The position numbers and the translations under genes were made by a program. 64,000 nt of DNA from SW4 sp042466115 (GTDB lineage Bacteria; Pseudomonadota; Alphaproteobacteria; Rhodobacterales; Rhodobacteraceae): assembly GCF_042466115.1 (NCBI RefSeq), contig NZ_JAXHBQ010000001.1:1674001-1738000 (forward strand), read 5' to 3'. Positions 50,388-59,417 of the stretch are shown piece by piece (the stretch's first letter is position 1; each line of letters starts with the position of its first letter). The notes beneath the pieces were generated by a model that saw only the letters and a list, made by a program, of their open reading frames with translations, did no database searches and had not been told where the DNA came from.

Positions 50388-51094
50388 AGCACGGCCCGCC
50401 CCATGCGCGTTTCGACGACTGCACCTGTGATCATCGCCGACAACGCCGCGATCAGCAGGCCCGCGCCCGAAGGCAAATCGATCAACGCCAGCGCGACCAC
50501 GACAGACACAACTGCCGCCGCAATATGCGCAGGTGTTTTCAGCGCGGGGCCGACCAACCCCAAAAACGTAATCGGCACCGCAAAATCAAGCGCCCACTCG
50601 GGCGGGATCGCTTTGCCGATCAACGCGCCAACCAGCGTGAACACGATCCAGACGGGCACGATGGGTGTCGATAACCCAAAGAAAAACTGCGCCCGTTGGG
50701 TTACGTTCCAGTCCGGGCTTGTCTCATACTTGGCGACGCTGGCGGCATAGGTTTGATCGAAATTCATGTAAGATATCAGTGCACGCTGCCACAACGGCGC
50801 ACTTCCCAGATAGGGGACCAAGGCCGCCGAATACATCGCCATGCGCAAGTTCACCGCCAAAGCAGCCAGCAACACCATGCCAAGAGATGCGTTTTCAACC
50901 ATCATCTGCAAGGCAGCAAACTGTGCCGCGCCCGCAATGACCATCACCGTAAACCCCATGACATGGGCCAGTGCCATACCAGCCTCGCTTGCTACAACGC
51001 CGAACAGCAGGGCAAAGGGGCCGACGACAACGACAAAAGGCAGCCCGTTGCGCAGCCCTTCCCAATAGGGAGATTTCAAGGTGGTCTTGGTCAT
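50384..51094 (-). CDS. azlC: AzlC family transporter subunit
   Basis: A 236-residue polytopic protein with the AzlC pattern: GLRNGLPFVVVVGPFALLFGVVASEAGM, VMVIAGAAQFAALQMM, LAALAVNLRMAMYSAALVPYLG and YMNFDQTYA. The larger of the two AzlCD subunits. Its start lies 76 bases from mobA on the other strand, so the two share a divergent promoter region. Confidence 0.92.
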   Translation of the reverse strand: MTKTTLKSPYWEGLRNGLPFVVVVGPFALLFGVVASEAGMALAHVMGFTVMVIAGAAQFAALQMMVENASLGMVLLAALAVNLRMAMYSAALVPYLGSAPLWQRALISYMNFDQTYAASVAKYETSPDWNVTQRAQFFFGLSTPIVPVWIVFTLVGALIGKAIPPEWALDFAVPITFLGLVGPALKTPAHIAAAVVSVVVALALIDLPSGAGLLIAALSAMITGAVVETRMGRAVL

Positions 51095-51170
51095 GGCGAA
51101 CGCCTAATCTGTTTGCGCATCGGGATAGTCCCGCGCACGGCGATTGGCAATCAACCAGATGGACCGGACA

Positions 51171-51758
51171 ATGCAGCAACCCCTTGGCGTGATCCTTGCA
51201 GGTGGACAGGCCCGCCGCATGGGCGGGCAGGCCAAGCCGTTAATGCTGCTTGGCGGGCGCCCACTTGTGGCGCATGTCGTTGACCGTTTTGCGCCGCAGG
51301 TCGCGCAGGTGGCGCTGAATCTGAATGGTGATGCGTCACCCTATGCCCCTTTCAACCTTCCTGTCGTTACCGACAGTATCGGCGGATTTGTCGGCCCCCT
51401 TGCGGGTATCCTGGCCGCGCTTGATTGGGCCGCGACCGTTGGTGCGGACCATGTGGTAAGCGTCCCTGCCGATACGCCTTTCCTGCCGCCCGACCTTGTG
51501 CCGCAGCTTTTGCTGGCGGTTGCCAATGCGCCAATCGCCATGGCCGAAACCGCGTCAGGGCAACACCCGACCTGCGCAATCTGGCCTGTGGATCTGCGTG
51601 ACCAACTGCGCGCCGACATCATCGCCGGGCAACGCCGTCTTGGCGATTGGGCAATGGATCGGGGCGCCGCAAGCGCGCGCTTTCCCGACACGCAACCGGA
51701 CGCGTTTTTCAATATCAACACAGCCCAAGACCTTGCGTTGGCGAACACATGGGTCTGA
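51171..51758 (+). CDS. mobA: Molybdenum cofactor guanylyltransferase
   Basis: A 195-residue nucleotidyltransferase that adds GMP to molybdopterin. The N-terminal GVILAGGQARRMGGQAKPLMLLGGRPL is the GTP-binding signature; VVSVPADTPFLPPDL carries the metal Asp; FFNINTAQDLA ends the protein as in the family. Starts at 51144 (TTG) and 51159 (ATG) are possible; 51171 fits the family best. Together with moaB (35.8 kb) it supports a molybdoenzyme in the organism. Confidence 0.93.
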   Translation: MQQPLGVILAGGQARRMGGQAKPLMLLGGRPLVAHVVDRFAPQVAQVALNLNGDASPYAPFNLPVVTDSIGGFVGPLAGILAALDWAATVGADHVVSVPADTPFLPPDLVPQLLLAVANAPIAMAETASGQHPTCAIWPVDLRDQLRADIIAGQRRLGDWAMDRGAASARFPDTQPDAFFNINTAQDLALANTWV

Positions 51759-51798
51759 ACGGTCGCGACACCTGCACCGCCATGGTAAGGCGCTGCAC

Positions 51799-52380
51799 AT
51801 GATAATCTCGGCTGGCTTTCCAGAACGTGACCGCGCCCGGATCGCCGCCCTCTACTGGGAGGCATTTGGCCAGAAACTGGGCCGCGTCATGGGGCCCCGT
51901 GATCGTGCACTGCAGTTCTTTGAAGGTGTTCTTGATCCCGCGCATGCGATTTGCGCCCATGATGATAGCGGCGGCTTGCTTGGCGTTGCAGGTTTCAAGA
52001 CCCACACCGGTGCGCTGGTCGGGGGCGGGATGCGTGATATGGCGCACGTTTATGGCTGGTTCGGGTCACTGTGGCGGATCGCCCTGCTGGCGCTACTGGA
52101 ACGCGACACCGAAAACGACCGGTTTCTGATGGACGGTATATTCGTGGCACCCGCCGCACGCGGGCAAGGGGTGGGAACGGCCCTCCTTGACGCGATTGCG
52201 GACAAGGCCCGCACCCGCGGCCATGGTGAAGTGCGTCTTGATGTTATTGACACCAATCCGCGCGCGCGCAGGCTTTATGAAAGGCAGGGGTTTGTCGCGA
52301 TCAACACGCAACAGCTTGGGGTGCTGCGCCATGTGTTTCGTTTCAAGTGCGCGACAACGATGGTGCGCAAGCTGAACTAG
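51799..52380 (+). CDS. GNAT family N-acetyltransferase
   Basis: A 193-residue GNAT protein with the acetyl-CoA loop GIFVAPAARGQGVGTALLDAIADKA and the terminal DVIDTNPRARRLYERQGFVAINTQQLG, where the conserved Tyr lies. The substrate is unknown. It starts 40 bases after mobA and may be co-transcribed. Its TAG stop overlaps the convergent 52377-53408 gene stop (CTAG). Confidence 0.9.
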   Translation: MIISAGFPERDRARIAALYWEAFGQKLGRVMGPRDRALQFFEGVLDPAHAICAHDDSGGLLGVAGFKTHTGALVGGGMRDMAHVYGWFGSLWRIALLALLERDTENDRFLMDGIFVAPAARGQGVGTALLDAIADKARTRGHGEVRLDVIDTNPRARRLYERQGFVAINTQQLGVLRHVFRFKCATTMVRKLN

Positions 52381-53408
52381 TCAAATGCGCCTGTCACGCG
52401 CCCCAGCAACATGAACGCCCGCGATGTGCGGGTTTCCGACAGGGCAGCGATGTCTTCGTCCGTGGCCTCGGCCTCGAATGTGATCAGGGTCTGGTCGAAC
52501 TTGCGCAGAAAGTGGTGCGCGGCGTCGCGAAAAATCGCATCTTCCCGCATCCGCCCGGCCGTCAGGGCAAGGCAGGACCGGTCGCGCACCCCGCCCAGCG
52601 CAGCCACCGCACGCCCGCGTTCGCCCTTGGCAAAACGGCGCCAGATTTCAGGGCGGGCGCGATCGGGGCGCAGGTCGTCCATGTAAATCCCGTCTTGCGA
52701 CAGCAGCGTCAAGATATCCTGACTGGCCTGCACCAACTGGCGCGCCTGACGATCTTTCAGCGCACGGCGTAGCGCCGCAAACCCCACTTCGTCGCTTTCG
52801 GTATCGGGAAAGTTCAGCGCGCGGATCAGATCGGGGCGCGCAATGGGCGGGGCCATCTCATCAGCCGAGGTTCCCAGAGCAAGGGCCGCCTGATCATCTG
52901 ACGCATCATCAGCCTTGACCGGAGCCGCGGCAACGCGCGCACGCACAGCCTCGCGCGAGGTTGTGAAGGTGGCCAGCGCGGTTTCGGTCTTTTGCGTAGC
53001 CTTGGCGATTTCGTTCAACTTGCGCTCGACTGATGGTTCGATTCCCGCGCCGCGTGCCTGACGGTCGGCGACGTAGGTCTGGCGCATCCCGTCGATTGCC
53101 GCCTGCAAACGGCGCGATTCCTCACGCACGATACGGGCGGAACGGGCCGCTGCGGCAGCCACCCAAATCATCGCCACGGGCAAAAAAATCGCCATCAGGG
53201 TCATCACGAACCGCAGGCTATCCAGACCATCACCAACCACAGCAGGGTCAGTCGCGGGCATCGACATGAAATAGACACCCGCCGCCACGAGCCATAGCAC
53301 GCTTAGCCCAAGCGCAATCATTTCGGTCGCGGTAAAACGTGCCCGATCAGGGGCTGCGGTCGAACCCAGCGCTGCGTCTGCTTTCTGTTGGCTACTGGCC
53401 ATCGTCAA
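52377..53408 (-). CDS. Two-helix membrane protein with coiled-coil domain
   Basis: A 343-residue protein: a polar N-terminus, two membrane helices (about 29-50 and 66-88), then a long charged helical region (about 92-160, IVREESRRLQAAIDGMRQTYVADRQARGAGIEPSVERKLNEI) and a globular C-terminal part (FGALRRALKD-like, then LRPDRARPEIWRRFAKGERGRAVAALGG). I recognise it only as a conserved Rhodobacteraceae protein. It is 18 bases downstream of greA, so read-through is likely. Function unknown. Confidence 0.78.
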   Translation of the reverse strand: MTMASSQQKADAALGSTAAPDRARFTATEMIALGLSVLWLVAAGVYFMSMPATDPAVVGDGLDSLRFVMTLMAIFLPVAMIWVAAAAARSARIVREESRRLQAAIDGMRQTYVADRQARGAGIEPSVERKLNEIAKATQKTETALATFTTSREAVRARVAAAPVKADDASDDQAALALGTSADEMAPPIARPDLIRALNFPDTESDEVGFAALRRALKDRQARQLVQASQDILTLLSQDGIYMDDLRPDRARPEIWRRFAKGERGRAVAALGGVRDRSCLALTAGRMREDAIFRDAAHHFLRKFDQTLITFEAEATDEDIAALSETRTSRAFMLLGRVTGAFD

Positions 53409-53426
53409 AAGCCCCCCAAGACCCGC

Positions 53427-53897
53427 CTAGATATAGCTGATCTTCAAAATCTCGTAGCTGCGATCACCGCCCGGCGTGCGGACTTCGACGCTATCGCCCT
53501 CCTCCTTGCCGATCATGGCGCGGGCCAAGGGCGATTTGATGTTCAGCTTGCCGTTTTCGATGTCGGCCTCGTATTCGCCGACAATCTGATAGGTCTTTTC
53601 TTCGTCGGTGTCTTCGTCGACCAAATGGATCGTCGCGCCAAACTTGATCGCGCCAGACATCTTGGTCGGGTCAATCACGTCGGCCAGTGAAATCGCGCCT
53701 TCCAGTTCCTTCACGCGCCCTTCGATGAACGACTGTTTTTCCTTGGCGGAATGATATTCGGCGTTTTCTGACAGGTCGCCGTGTTCGCGCGCTTCGGAAA
53801 TCGCACGGATAATCGCTGGCCGCTCAACAGACTTGAGATGCTTGAGTTCACTGTCCAGCTTGTCGAACCCTGCGCGGGTCATCGGTATCTTTTCCAT
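53427..53897 (-). CDS. greA: Transcription elongation factor GreA
   Basis: A 156-residue GreA that helps backtracked RNA polymerase cut its transcript. N-terminal coiled coil (GFDKLDSELKHLKSVERPAIIRAISEAREHGDLSENAEYHSAKEKQSFIEGRVKELE) carries the acidic tip (DLSENAEY); the C-terminal FKBP-like domain ends SPLARAMIGKEEGDSVEVRTPGGDRSYEILKI. Length is normal. Confidence 0.97.
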   Translation of the reverse strand: MEKIPMTRAGFDKLDSELKHLKSVERPAIIRAISEAREHGDLSENAEYHSAKEKQSFIEGRVKELEGAISLADVIDPTKMSGAIKFGATIHLVDEDTDEEKTYQIVGEYEADIENGKLNIKSPLARAMIGKEEGDSVEVRTPGGDRSYEILKISYI

Positions 53898-54030
53898 ATC
53901 GGTGCCTGAAATCTGCCCTAATTGAGTAACATTCTTACACTAGGTCCATAACGTGAACCACAGATCGATTGTCAATAGGCGCACAAATAGCGGCAAACCG
54001 CAAAGCGCAATGCAGTAGCAGGCTGAACCG

Positions 54031-55002
54031 ATGCATAATTTCTTGCGCTTTGCGCTGATTTACTTTGTGAGCGCCATCGCCATCGTCATGGTTTTCCGCG
54101 ACGACGGCGTGTCCATTATCGGTCATCTGACATCATCGTCACAGGTGTTTTTCATCGTCATGGGACAATTTGCGCTGGGTTTGGCGCTTTTGGCCGGTTT
54201 GACGACACTCGCCGTTGGCCCCAAGGTCATGCTGGCGCGGATGCGCATCGTGGCCACGGCGATGATCGCTTGCATGTTCTTTCAGGCGGCCTTCACCCTG
54301 ATCAAGACATCCTTGCCCTATATCGTGCCATTCTTTGCCGATCCGTATTTCGCGCAGATCGACCAAACCCTGCATTTTGGCCATGATCCGTGGGTCCTGA
54401 CCCATGCGCTGGCCGAAAGCTTTGCTGCCAATCAACTGGTGTGGGTTTATGTGTCGGTCTGGGGTCTTCCCGCGATGGCCTTGCCCGTGATCATTGCCGC
54501 GATTGACGGCAACACCGCCCGCGTGAACCGCTTTCTGGTGCTTTACGTTGTGGGTTGGGTCGTTCTGGGCAACATCATCGCGCTGGCAGGCATGTCTGCC
54601 GGACCCGTCTATTACGACCGCCTGTTGGGTGGTGAACGGTTTGCCGAGCTTGCACCTGCGCTGGTTGACAGCGGTTTGAAATCCACATGGATCGGCAACC
54701 TGCAAGAAAGCCTGTGGAACGTCTATGTTGACCGCGGCCAGGCGATCGGATCGGGCATTTCGGCCTTCCCGTCCGTGCATGTCGCCATGGCCTTTGTCAC
54801 AGCCCTTTACCTCGGCGAACGCAGCCGCCTGCTGATCCCGCTTGGGGCGGCATTTGTTGCGGCGATCCTGTTTATGTCGGTCTATTCCGGCTACCACTAC
54901 GCCATTGACGGCTATGCCTCGATCATCGTGGTGGGGGCGGCCTGGGCATTTTTGCGCCGCCGCGCGCCGCAACTGCGCGGGTTTCAACCTGCAATGGCGT
55001 AA
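54031..55002 (+). CDS. PAP2 family membrane phosphatase/transferase
   Basis: A 323-residue polytopic protein of the PAP2 superfamily, Aur1/Ipt1-like branch. The PAP2 motifs 2 and 3 are FPSVHVAMAF and GYHYAIDGY. About six or seven hydrophobic segments. Relatives include lipid phosphatases and inositolphosphotransferases; the substrate is unknown. It is transcribed alone from a 133-base gap that it shares with divergent greA. Confidence 0.88.
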   Translation: MHNFLRFALIYFVSAIAIVMVFRDDGVSIIGHLTSSSQVFFIVMGQFALGLALLAGLTTLAVGPKVMLARMRIVATAMIACMFFQAAFTLIKTSLPYIVPFFADPYFAQIDQTLHFGHDPWVLTHALAESFAANQLVWVYVSVWGLPAMALPVIIAAIDGNTARVNRFLVLYVVGWVVLGNIIALAGMSAGPVYYDRLLGGERFAELAPALVDSGLKSTWIGNLQESLWNVYVDRGQAIGSGISAFPSVHVAMAFVTALYLGERSRLLIPLGAAFVAAILFMSVYSGYHYAIDGYASIIVVGAAWAFLRRRAPQLRGFQPAMA

Positions 55003-55060
55003 CAAGGTCGCGCGACGGCATTTTAACGTCGTGTCGTGATTGCCCCTTTTTGCTCTCTCC

Positions 55061-55066
55061 TATAAT
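55061..55066 (+). promoter_or_regulatory. Putative -10 element (TATAAT) for the ETF-QO gene
   Basis: A perfect TATAAT lies 44 bases before the ETF-QO ATG. The -35 is weak (TTGCCC at 55040, spacer 15). A GGGAGGA site follows near 55097. Confidence 0.45.
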
Positions 55067-55109
55067 CACAGACGAAAGATAATTACCCTGTGACCGGGAG
55101 GATACCCAA

Positions 55110-56747
55110 ATGGCCGAGACGACGCGCGAAGCGATGGACTGTGATGTGGTGATCGTGGGTGCTGGCCCTGCGGGTCTGTCTGCCGCGATCCGCCTGAAAC
55201 AGCTTGATGCCGACCTGAACGTCGTGGTCCTTGAAAAAGGGTCCGAAGTGGGCGCGCATATCCTGTCGGGTGCTGTCCTTGATCCGAGCGGCCTTGATGC
55301 GCTGATCCCCGATTGGAAAGCCAAGGGCGCGCCGCTGAATACGCCTGTCACCGCTGACAACTTCTATATGATGGGCGAGGCTGGCCAGATCCGTATCCCC
55401 AACTTCGCGATGCCGCCGCTGATGAACAACCACGGCAACTACATCGTTTCCATGGGCAATGTCTGCCGCTGGATGGCCGAGCAAGCCGAAGAACTGGGTG
55501 TCGAGATTTTCCCCGGCATGGCCTGTTCCGAACTGGTCTATGGTGACACGGGCCAAGTCACAGGCGTGGTCGCCGGTGAATTTGGCAAGAACCCTGATGG
55601 CACCCCCGGTGATTCATATGAACCCGGCATGATCCTGAACGGCAAATACGTGTTCCTGTCCGAAGGCGTGCGCGGGTCGCTCTCAAAAGAGGTGATCGCG
55701 AAATACGACCTCGCCAAAGACAGCCAGCCACAGAAATACGGCCTTGGCATGAAGGAAATCTGGGAGATCGACCCCGACAAACACCGCGAAGGCACAGTCA
55801 CACACACGATGGGCTGGCCATTGGGTGGCAATGCCGGTGGCGGGTCGTTCATCTATCATCTTGAAAACAATCAGGTTTACGTGGGCTTTGTCGTCCACCT
55901 GAACTACAAAAACCCCTATCTGTTCCCCTACATGGAATTCCAGCGTTTCAAGCATCACCCGATGGTCGCTGACCTGCTGAAGGGTGGCAAGCGGGTGGCA
56001 TATGGCGCGCGCGCAATCACCGAAGGGGGCTATCAGTCCCTGCCCAAAACCGTCTTTCCGGGCGGTGCGCTGTTGGGCTGTTCGGCGGGTATGGTCAACG
56101 TGCCACGCATCAAGGGCAACCATAACGCGATGTTGTCGGGCAAGGCCGCAGCCGAGGCCGCATTTGCCGCCATCCAAGGCGGGCGCAGCGGTGATACGCT
56201 GGATGCCTACAACACCGAGGTCCACGAAGGCGCGATCGGCAAAGACCTGCGCCAAGTGCGCAACGTCAAACCGCTCTGGTCGAAATTCGGCCTGCTCGCC
56301 TCGCTTGGCCTTGGCGGGTTCGATATGTGGACAAACAACCTGTTCGGGTTTTCGCTGCTCGGCACCCTCAAGCACGGCAAGTCGGATGCCGACGCCACCG
56401 AAGAAGCATCCAAACACACGCCGATTGATTACCCCAAACCCGATGGCAAACTGTCGTTCGACCGGCTGACCAATGTGTCATTCAGCATGACAAACCACGA
56501 AGAAAGCCAGCCAGCACACCTGCACCTGAAAGACCCGTCAGTGCCGATCGGGATCAACCTGCCCAAATACGCAGAGCCCGCCCAGCGCTATTGCCCTGCA
56601 GGCGTTTACGAAGTGGTCGATGACAAGTTCGTCATCAACTTCCAGAACTGCGTGCACTGCAAAACCTGCGACATCAAAGACCCCAGCCAGAATATCAACT
56701 GGACGGTTCCGCAGGGCGGTGACGGGCCGAACTACCCGAACATGTAA
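55110..56747 (+). CDS. etfD: Electron transfer flavoprotein-ubiquinone oxidoreductase
   Basis: A 545-residue inner-membrane flavoprotein that passes electrons from ETF (fed by acyl-CoA dehydrogenases) to ubiquinone. FAD site: VVIVGAGPAGLSAAIRLKQLD; the C-terminal 4Fe-4S cluster is in RYCPAGVYEVVDDKF and NCVHCKTCDIKDPSQNINW. Other blocks are GAVLDPSGLDALIPDWK and MSGMVNVPRIKG-like GMVNVPRIKGNHNAMLSG. Length is normal. The DmdC-like dehydrogenase at 43.8 kb is one possible upstream donor. ETF genes themselves are not in the window. Confidence 0.96.
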   Translation: MAETTREAMDCDVVIVGAGPAGLSAAIRLKQLDADLNVVVLEKGSEVGAHILSGAVLDPSGLDALIPDWKAKGAPLNTPVTADNFYMMGEAGQIRIPNFAMPPLMNNHGNYIVSMGNVCRWMAEQAEELGVEIFPGMACSELVYGDTGQVTGVVAGEFGKNPDGTPGDSYEPGMILNGKYVFLSEGVRGSLSKEVIAKYDLAKDSQPQKYGLGMKEIWEIDPDKHREGTVTHTMGWPLGGNAGGGSFIYHLENNQVYVGFVVHLNYKNPYLFPYMEFQRFKHHPMVADLLKGGKRVAYGARAITEGGYQSLPKTVFPGGALLGCSAGMVNVPRIKGNHNAMLSGKAAAEAAFAAIQGGRSGDTLDAYNTEVHEGAIGKDLRQVRNVKPLWSKFGLLASLGLGGFDMWTNNLFGFSLLGTLKHGKSDADATEEASKHTPIDYPKPDGKLSFDRLTNVSFSMTNHEESQPAHLHLKDPSVPIGINLPKYAEPAQRYCPAGVYEVVDDKFVINFQNCVHCKTCDIKDPSQNINWTVPQGGDGPNYPNM

Positions 56748-56872
56748 GCGCAACGGGGCGGGCAGATTGCGCGCCTCATACGCGACATCCTGCCATATCC
56801 GCGTCACTGCATTGCCCCGCCTGACCGTGGGCACTAGGTTCTGCACGAATACCCTGATCTAGGAATTGCCAC

Positions 56873-58570
56873 GTGCCGCGCAAACCAATCCAAGCCCTTT
56901 TGATTTCAACAGCCGTTTCATTGGCCCCCGCCCTAAGCGCTGACCCGAACCCCGGCGCATATCTGGCGGCACGTCAGGCCGGAATCAACAATGACTATCT
57001 GCCCGCCGCCGAATACTTCATGACCGCATTGGCCGCGGACCCCGGCAACCCGCTGTTGCTGGAAAACGCGCTGGCGTCGCAACTTGGCCTTGGCAATATC
57101 CAGGCCGCACGCGCCTTGTCTCAACAGATGATCGACATAGAAATCGACAGTCAGATTGCGCATATGGTTGAAATGGCCGCTGCCGCCCAGGACAACCGGT
57201 GGGACGATATATTTGCCCATTTGGAAACGGGGCGCTCGGTGGGGCCTTTGGTCGACGGGATCGCGCAGGCCTGGGCCTTTATCGGCCAAGGCGACATGAG
57301 CGCCGCCCTGACAGCGTTTGACGAAGTGACCGAAGCGCAAGGCCTGCGCGCGTTTGGCCTGTATCACAAGGCGCTTGCGCTGGCGTCGGTCGGCGATTTT
57401 GAAGGGGCGGATGCGATCTTTTCCCTGCCCCCGCAGCAGGGGCTGCAACGCACCCGCCGGATTGTCCTGATCCACGCAACGATCCTAAGCCAGCTGGACC
57501 GGAACGCGGATGCCGTGACAATGCTGGATGACACCTTTGGCCCGCAAACTGACCCTGCGGTTGCCGGAATACGCGCACGGCTGGATGCAGGTGAAACGGT
57601 GCGCTACGGCGCCGTCACGACCCCGACGCAAGGGATTGGGGAGGTCATGTTTTCTGTTGCGGGCGCTCTTCAAGGTGAATCTGGCGATGCCTACACGCTG
57701 TTTTATGCCCGCCTTGCCGAATATCTGAATCCGACAAATTCCGATGCGCTGATCTTGTCGGCGCAGCTGCTTGAAGGACTGGAACGCTACGAGTTGGCCA
57801 GCGCCACCTATGCGCGCGTGCCACGCGACGATAGCGCCTTCTTTGCTGCCGAACTGGGGCGCGCCGAAGTCCTGCGCCGCGATGGCAAGGTTGATGCCGC
57901 AGTCGAAGTTTTGCAGCAACTTGCGCGCAGCTATCCTGACCAGCCATTCGTCAAAACGACCCTTGGCGATGCCCTGCGATCAGACGGCCGCCATCAGGAC
58001 GCCAACACCGCCTATACCGAAGCCCTTGCGCTTTATGGTGCGGATCATCCGGATCGGTGGTGGCCGCTTTACACGCGCGGGATCACCTTTGAGCGGATGG
58101 GAAACTGGCCTTCAGCCGAGGCTGATTTGCGCGCTGCCCTCGACTTGCAACCCGACAACCCCAACATCCTGAACTATCTTGGCTATACGATGGTCGAAGA
58201 ACAGGTGAACCTCGATGAAGCGCTTGCGATGATCGAGAAAGCCGCCGCCGCCCGCCCCGATAGTGGCGCGATCACCGATAGTCTGGGTTGGGTGCTCTAT
58301 CGCCTTGGCCGCTTTGACGAAGCCGTTGAACCCATGGAGCGCGCCGCCGCGCTGGAACCGGTTGACCCGATCATCAACGATCACTTGGGCGATGTATTCT
58401 GGGCCGTTGGCCGCGATGTCGAAGCACGCTTTCAGTGGCAGCGCGCCCTGTCATTTGACCCCGAAGCAGAAGACGCCAACCGCATCCGCCGCAAGCTGGA
58501 AATCGGGCTGGACGCCGTCCTGATCGAAGAAGGTGCCGATCCGATCCGTGTTGCAAATGACGACGGCTGA
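56873..58570 (+). CDS. Tetratricopeptide repeat protein
   Basis: A 565-residue protein with a likely signal peptide (about 1-23, ALLISTAVSLAPALSADPN) and many TPR units along its length, clearest at the C-terminal third: RWWPLYTRGITFERMGNWPSAEADLRAALDLQPDNPNILNYLGYTMVEEQVNLDEALAMIEKAAAARPDSG. Probably a periplasmic or outer-membrane scaffold. It overlaps ispE by 14 bases. Start is a GTG at 56873. Confidence 0.88.
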   Translation: MPRKPIQALLISTAVSLAPALSADPNPGAYLAARQAGINNDYLPAAEYFMTALAADPGNPLLLENALASQLGLGNIQAARALSQQMIDIEIDSQIAHMVEMAAAAQDNRWDDIFAHLETGRSVGPLVDGIAQAWAFIGQGDMSAALTAFDEVTEAQGLRAFGLYHKALALASVGDFEGADAIFSLPPQQGLQRTRRIVLIHATILSQLDRNADAVTMLDDTFGPQTDPAVAGIRARLDAGETVRYGAVTTPTQGIGEVMFSVAGALQGESGDAYTLFYARLAEYLNPTNSDALILSAQLLEGLERYELASATYARVPRDDSAFFAAELGRAEVLRRDGKVDAAVEVLQQLARSYPDQPFVKTTLGDALRSDGRHQDANTAYTEALALYGADHPDRWWPLYTRGITFERMGNWPSAEADLRAALDLQPDNPNILNYLGYTMVEEQVNLDEALAMIEKAAAARPDSGAITDSLGWVLYRLGRFDEAVEPMERAAALEPVDPIINDHLGDVFWAVGRDVEARFQWQRALSFDPEAEDANRIRRKLEIGLDAVLIEEGADPIRVANDDG

Positions 58571-59417
58571 AGAATACGCGCCCGCCAAGGTTAACCTGAC
58601 CCTGCATGTGACAGGGCAACGCGACGACGGGTATCACCTGCTCGACAGCCTTGTGGTGTTTGGCGGCCATCAGGATCGCCTGATCGCGCGCCCGTCCCGC
58701 GACCTGTCGCTAGACGTATCGGGGCCTTTTTCCGCTGGTGTTCCAGGTGACGAAAGCAATCTGGTGTTGCAAGCCGCCCATGCCCTGCGGATGCGCCACA
58801 ACGTGCCTGTGGGGGCTGCGCTGCATCTGGACAAGTATCTGCCGCACGCTGCCGGAATTGGCAGCGGGTCATCAGATGCGGCTGCCGCATTGCGACTGCT
58901 GGCGCGTTTGTGGAACGTGCCCGTGCCTGACGCGCGTGACCCGCTTGCGCTAGCACTTGGGGCCGATGTTCCGGTCTGTCTGCGCGCGCCTTCGCCCACC
59001 CGCGTCACGGGTATCGGCGAAGGGCTGCTGGATGTGCCGCGCCTGCCAAGCTGCGCAATGGTGATGGTCAATCCGAACGTTTCGGTGCCAACGGGCCGTG
59101 TCTTCAGCGCGATGAAGTCAAGGAACAATCCACCCATGCCGGACGTGCCCGCGGGCATGTCATTCGCAGACTTCATTGCCTGGCTTGGACAGCAACGCAA
59201 TGACATGCATCCCGCTGCAGAAGCGATTGCGCCTGAAATCACGGCCGTTCTGGCACGTCTGCGCAAAACCCCCGGCGTCGAATTTGCAACGATGTCGGGA
59301 TCAGGTGCAACTTGTGTCGGGTTGGTTGCCGATATGGATCGCGCTGTGTCGATTGCACGCGCCATTCAGGTTGCGGAAATGGGCTGGTGGGTTGCGCCAG
59401 CGCTTTTGCTTAGCTGA
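58557..59417 (+). CDS. ispE: 4-diphosphocytidyl-2-C-methyl-D-erythritol kinase
   Basis: A 286-residue GHMP kinase for the fourth step of the methylerythritol phosphate pathway to isoprenoids. Motifs: EYAPAKVNLTLHVTGQRDDGYHLLDSLVVF, the ATP loop LPHAAGIGSGSSDAAAALRLL and the C-terminal MSGSGATCVGLV. The start at 58557 lies inside the TPR gene; an in-frame codon at 58533 is less likely. It is convergent with the polyprenyl synthase, and both serve isoprenoid synthesis; ends overlap by eight bases. Confidence 0.95.
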   Translation: MTTAEEYAPAKVNLTLHVTGQRDDGYHLLDSLVVFGGHQDRLIARPSRDLSLDVSGPFSAGVPGDESNLVLQAAHALRMRHNVPVGAALHLDKYLPHAAGIGSGSSDAAAALRLLARLWNVPVPDARDPLALALGADVPVCLRAPSPTRVTGIGEGLLDVPRLPSCAMVMVNPNVSVPTGRVFSAMKSRNNPPMPDVPAGMSFADFIAWLGQQRNDMHPAAEAIAPEITAVLARLRKTPGVEFATMSGSGATCVGLVADMDRAVSIARAIQVAEMGWWVAPALLLS

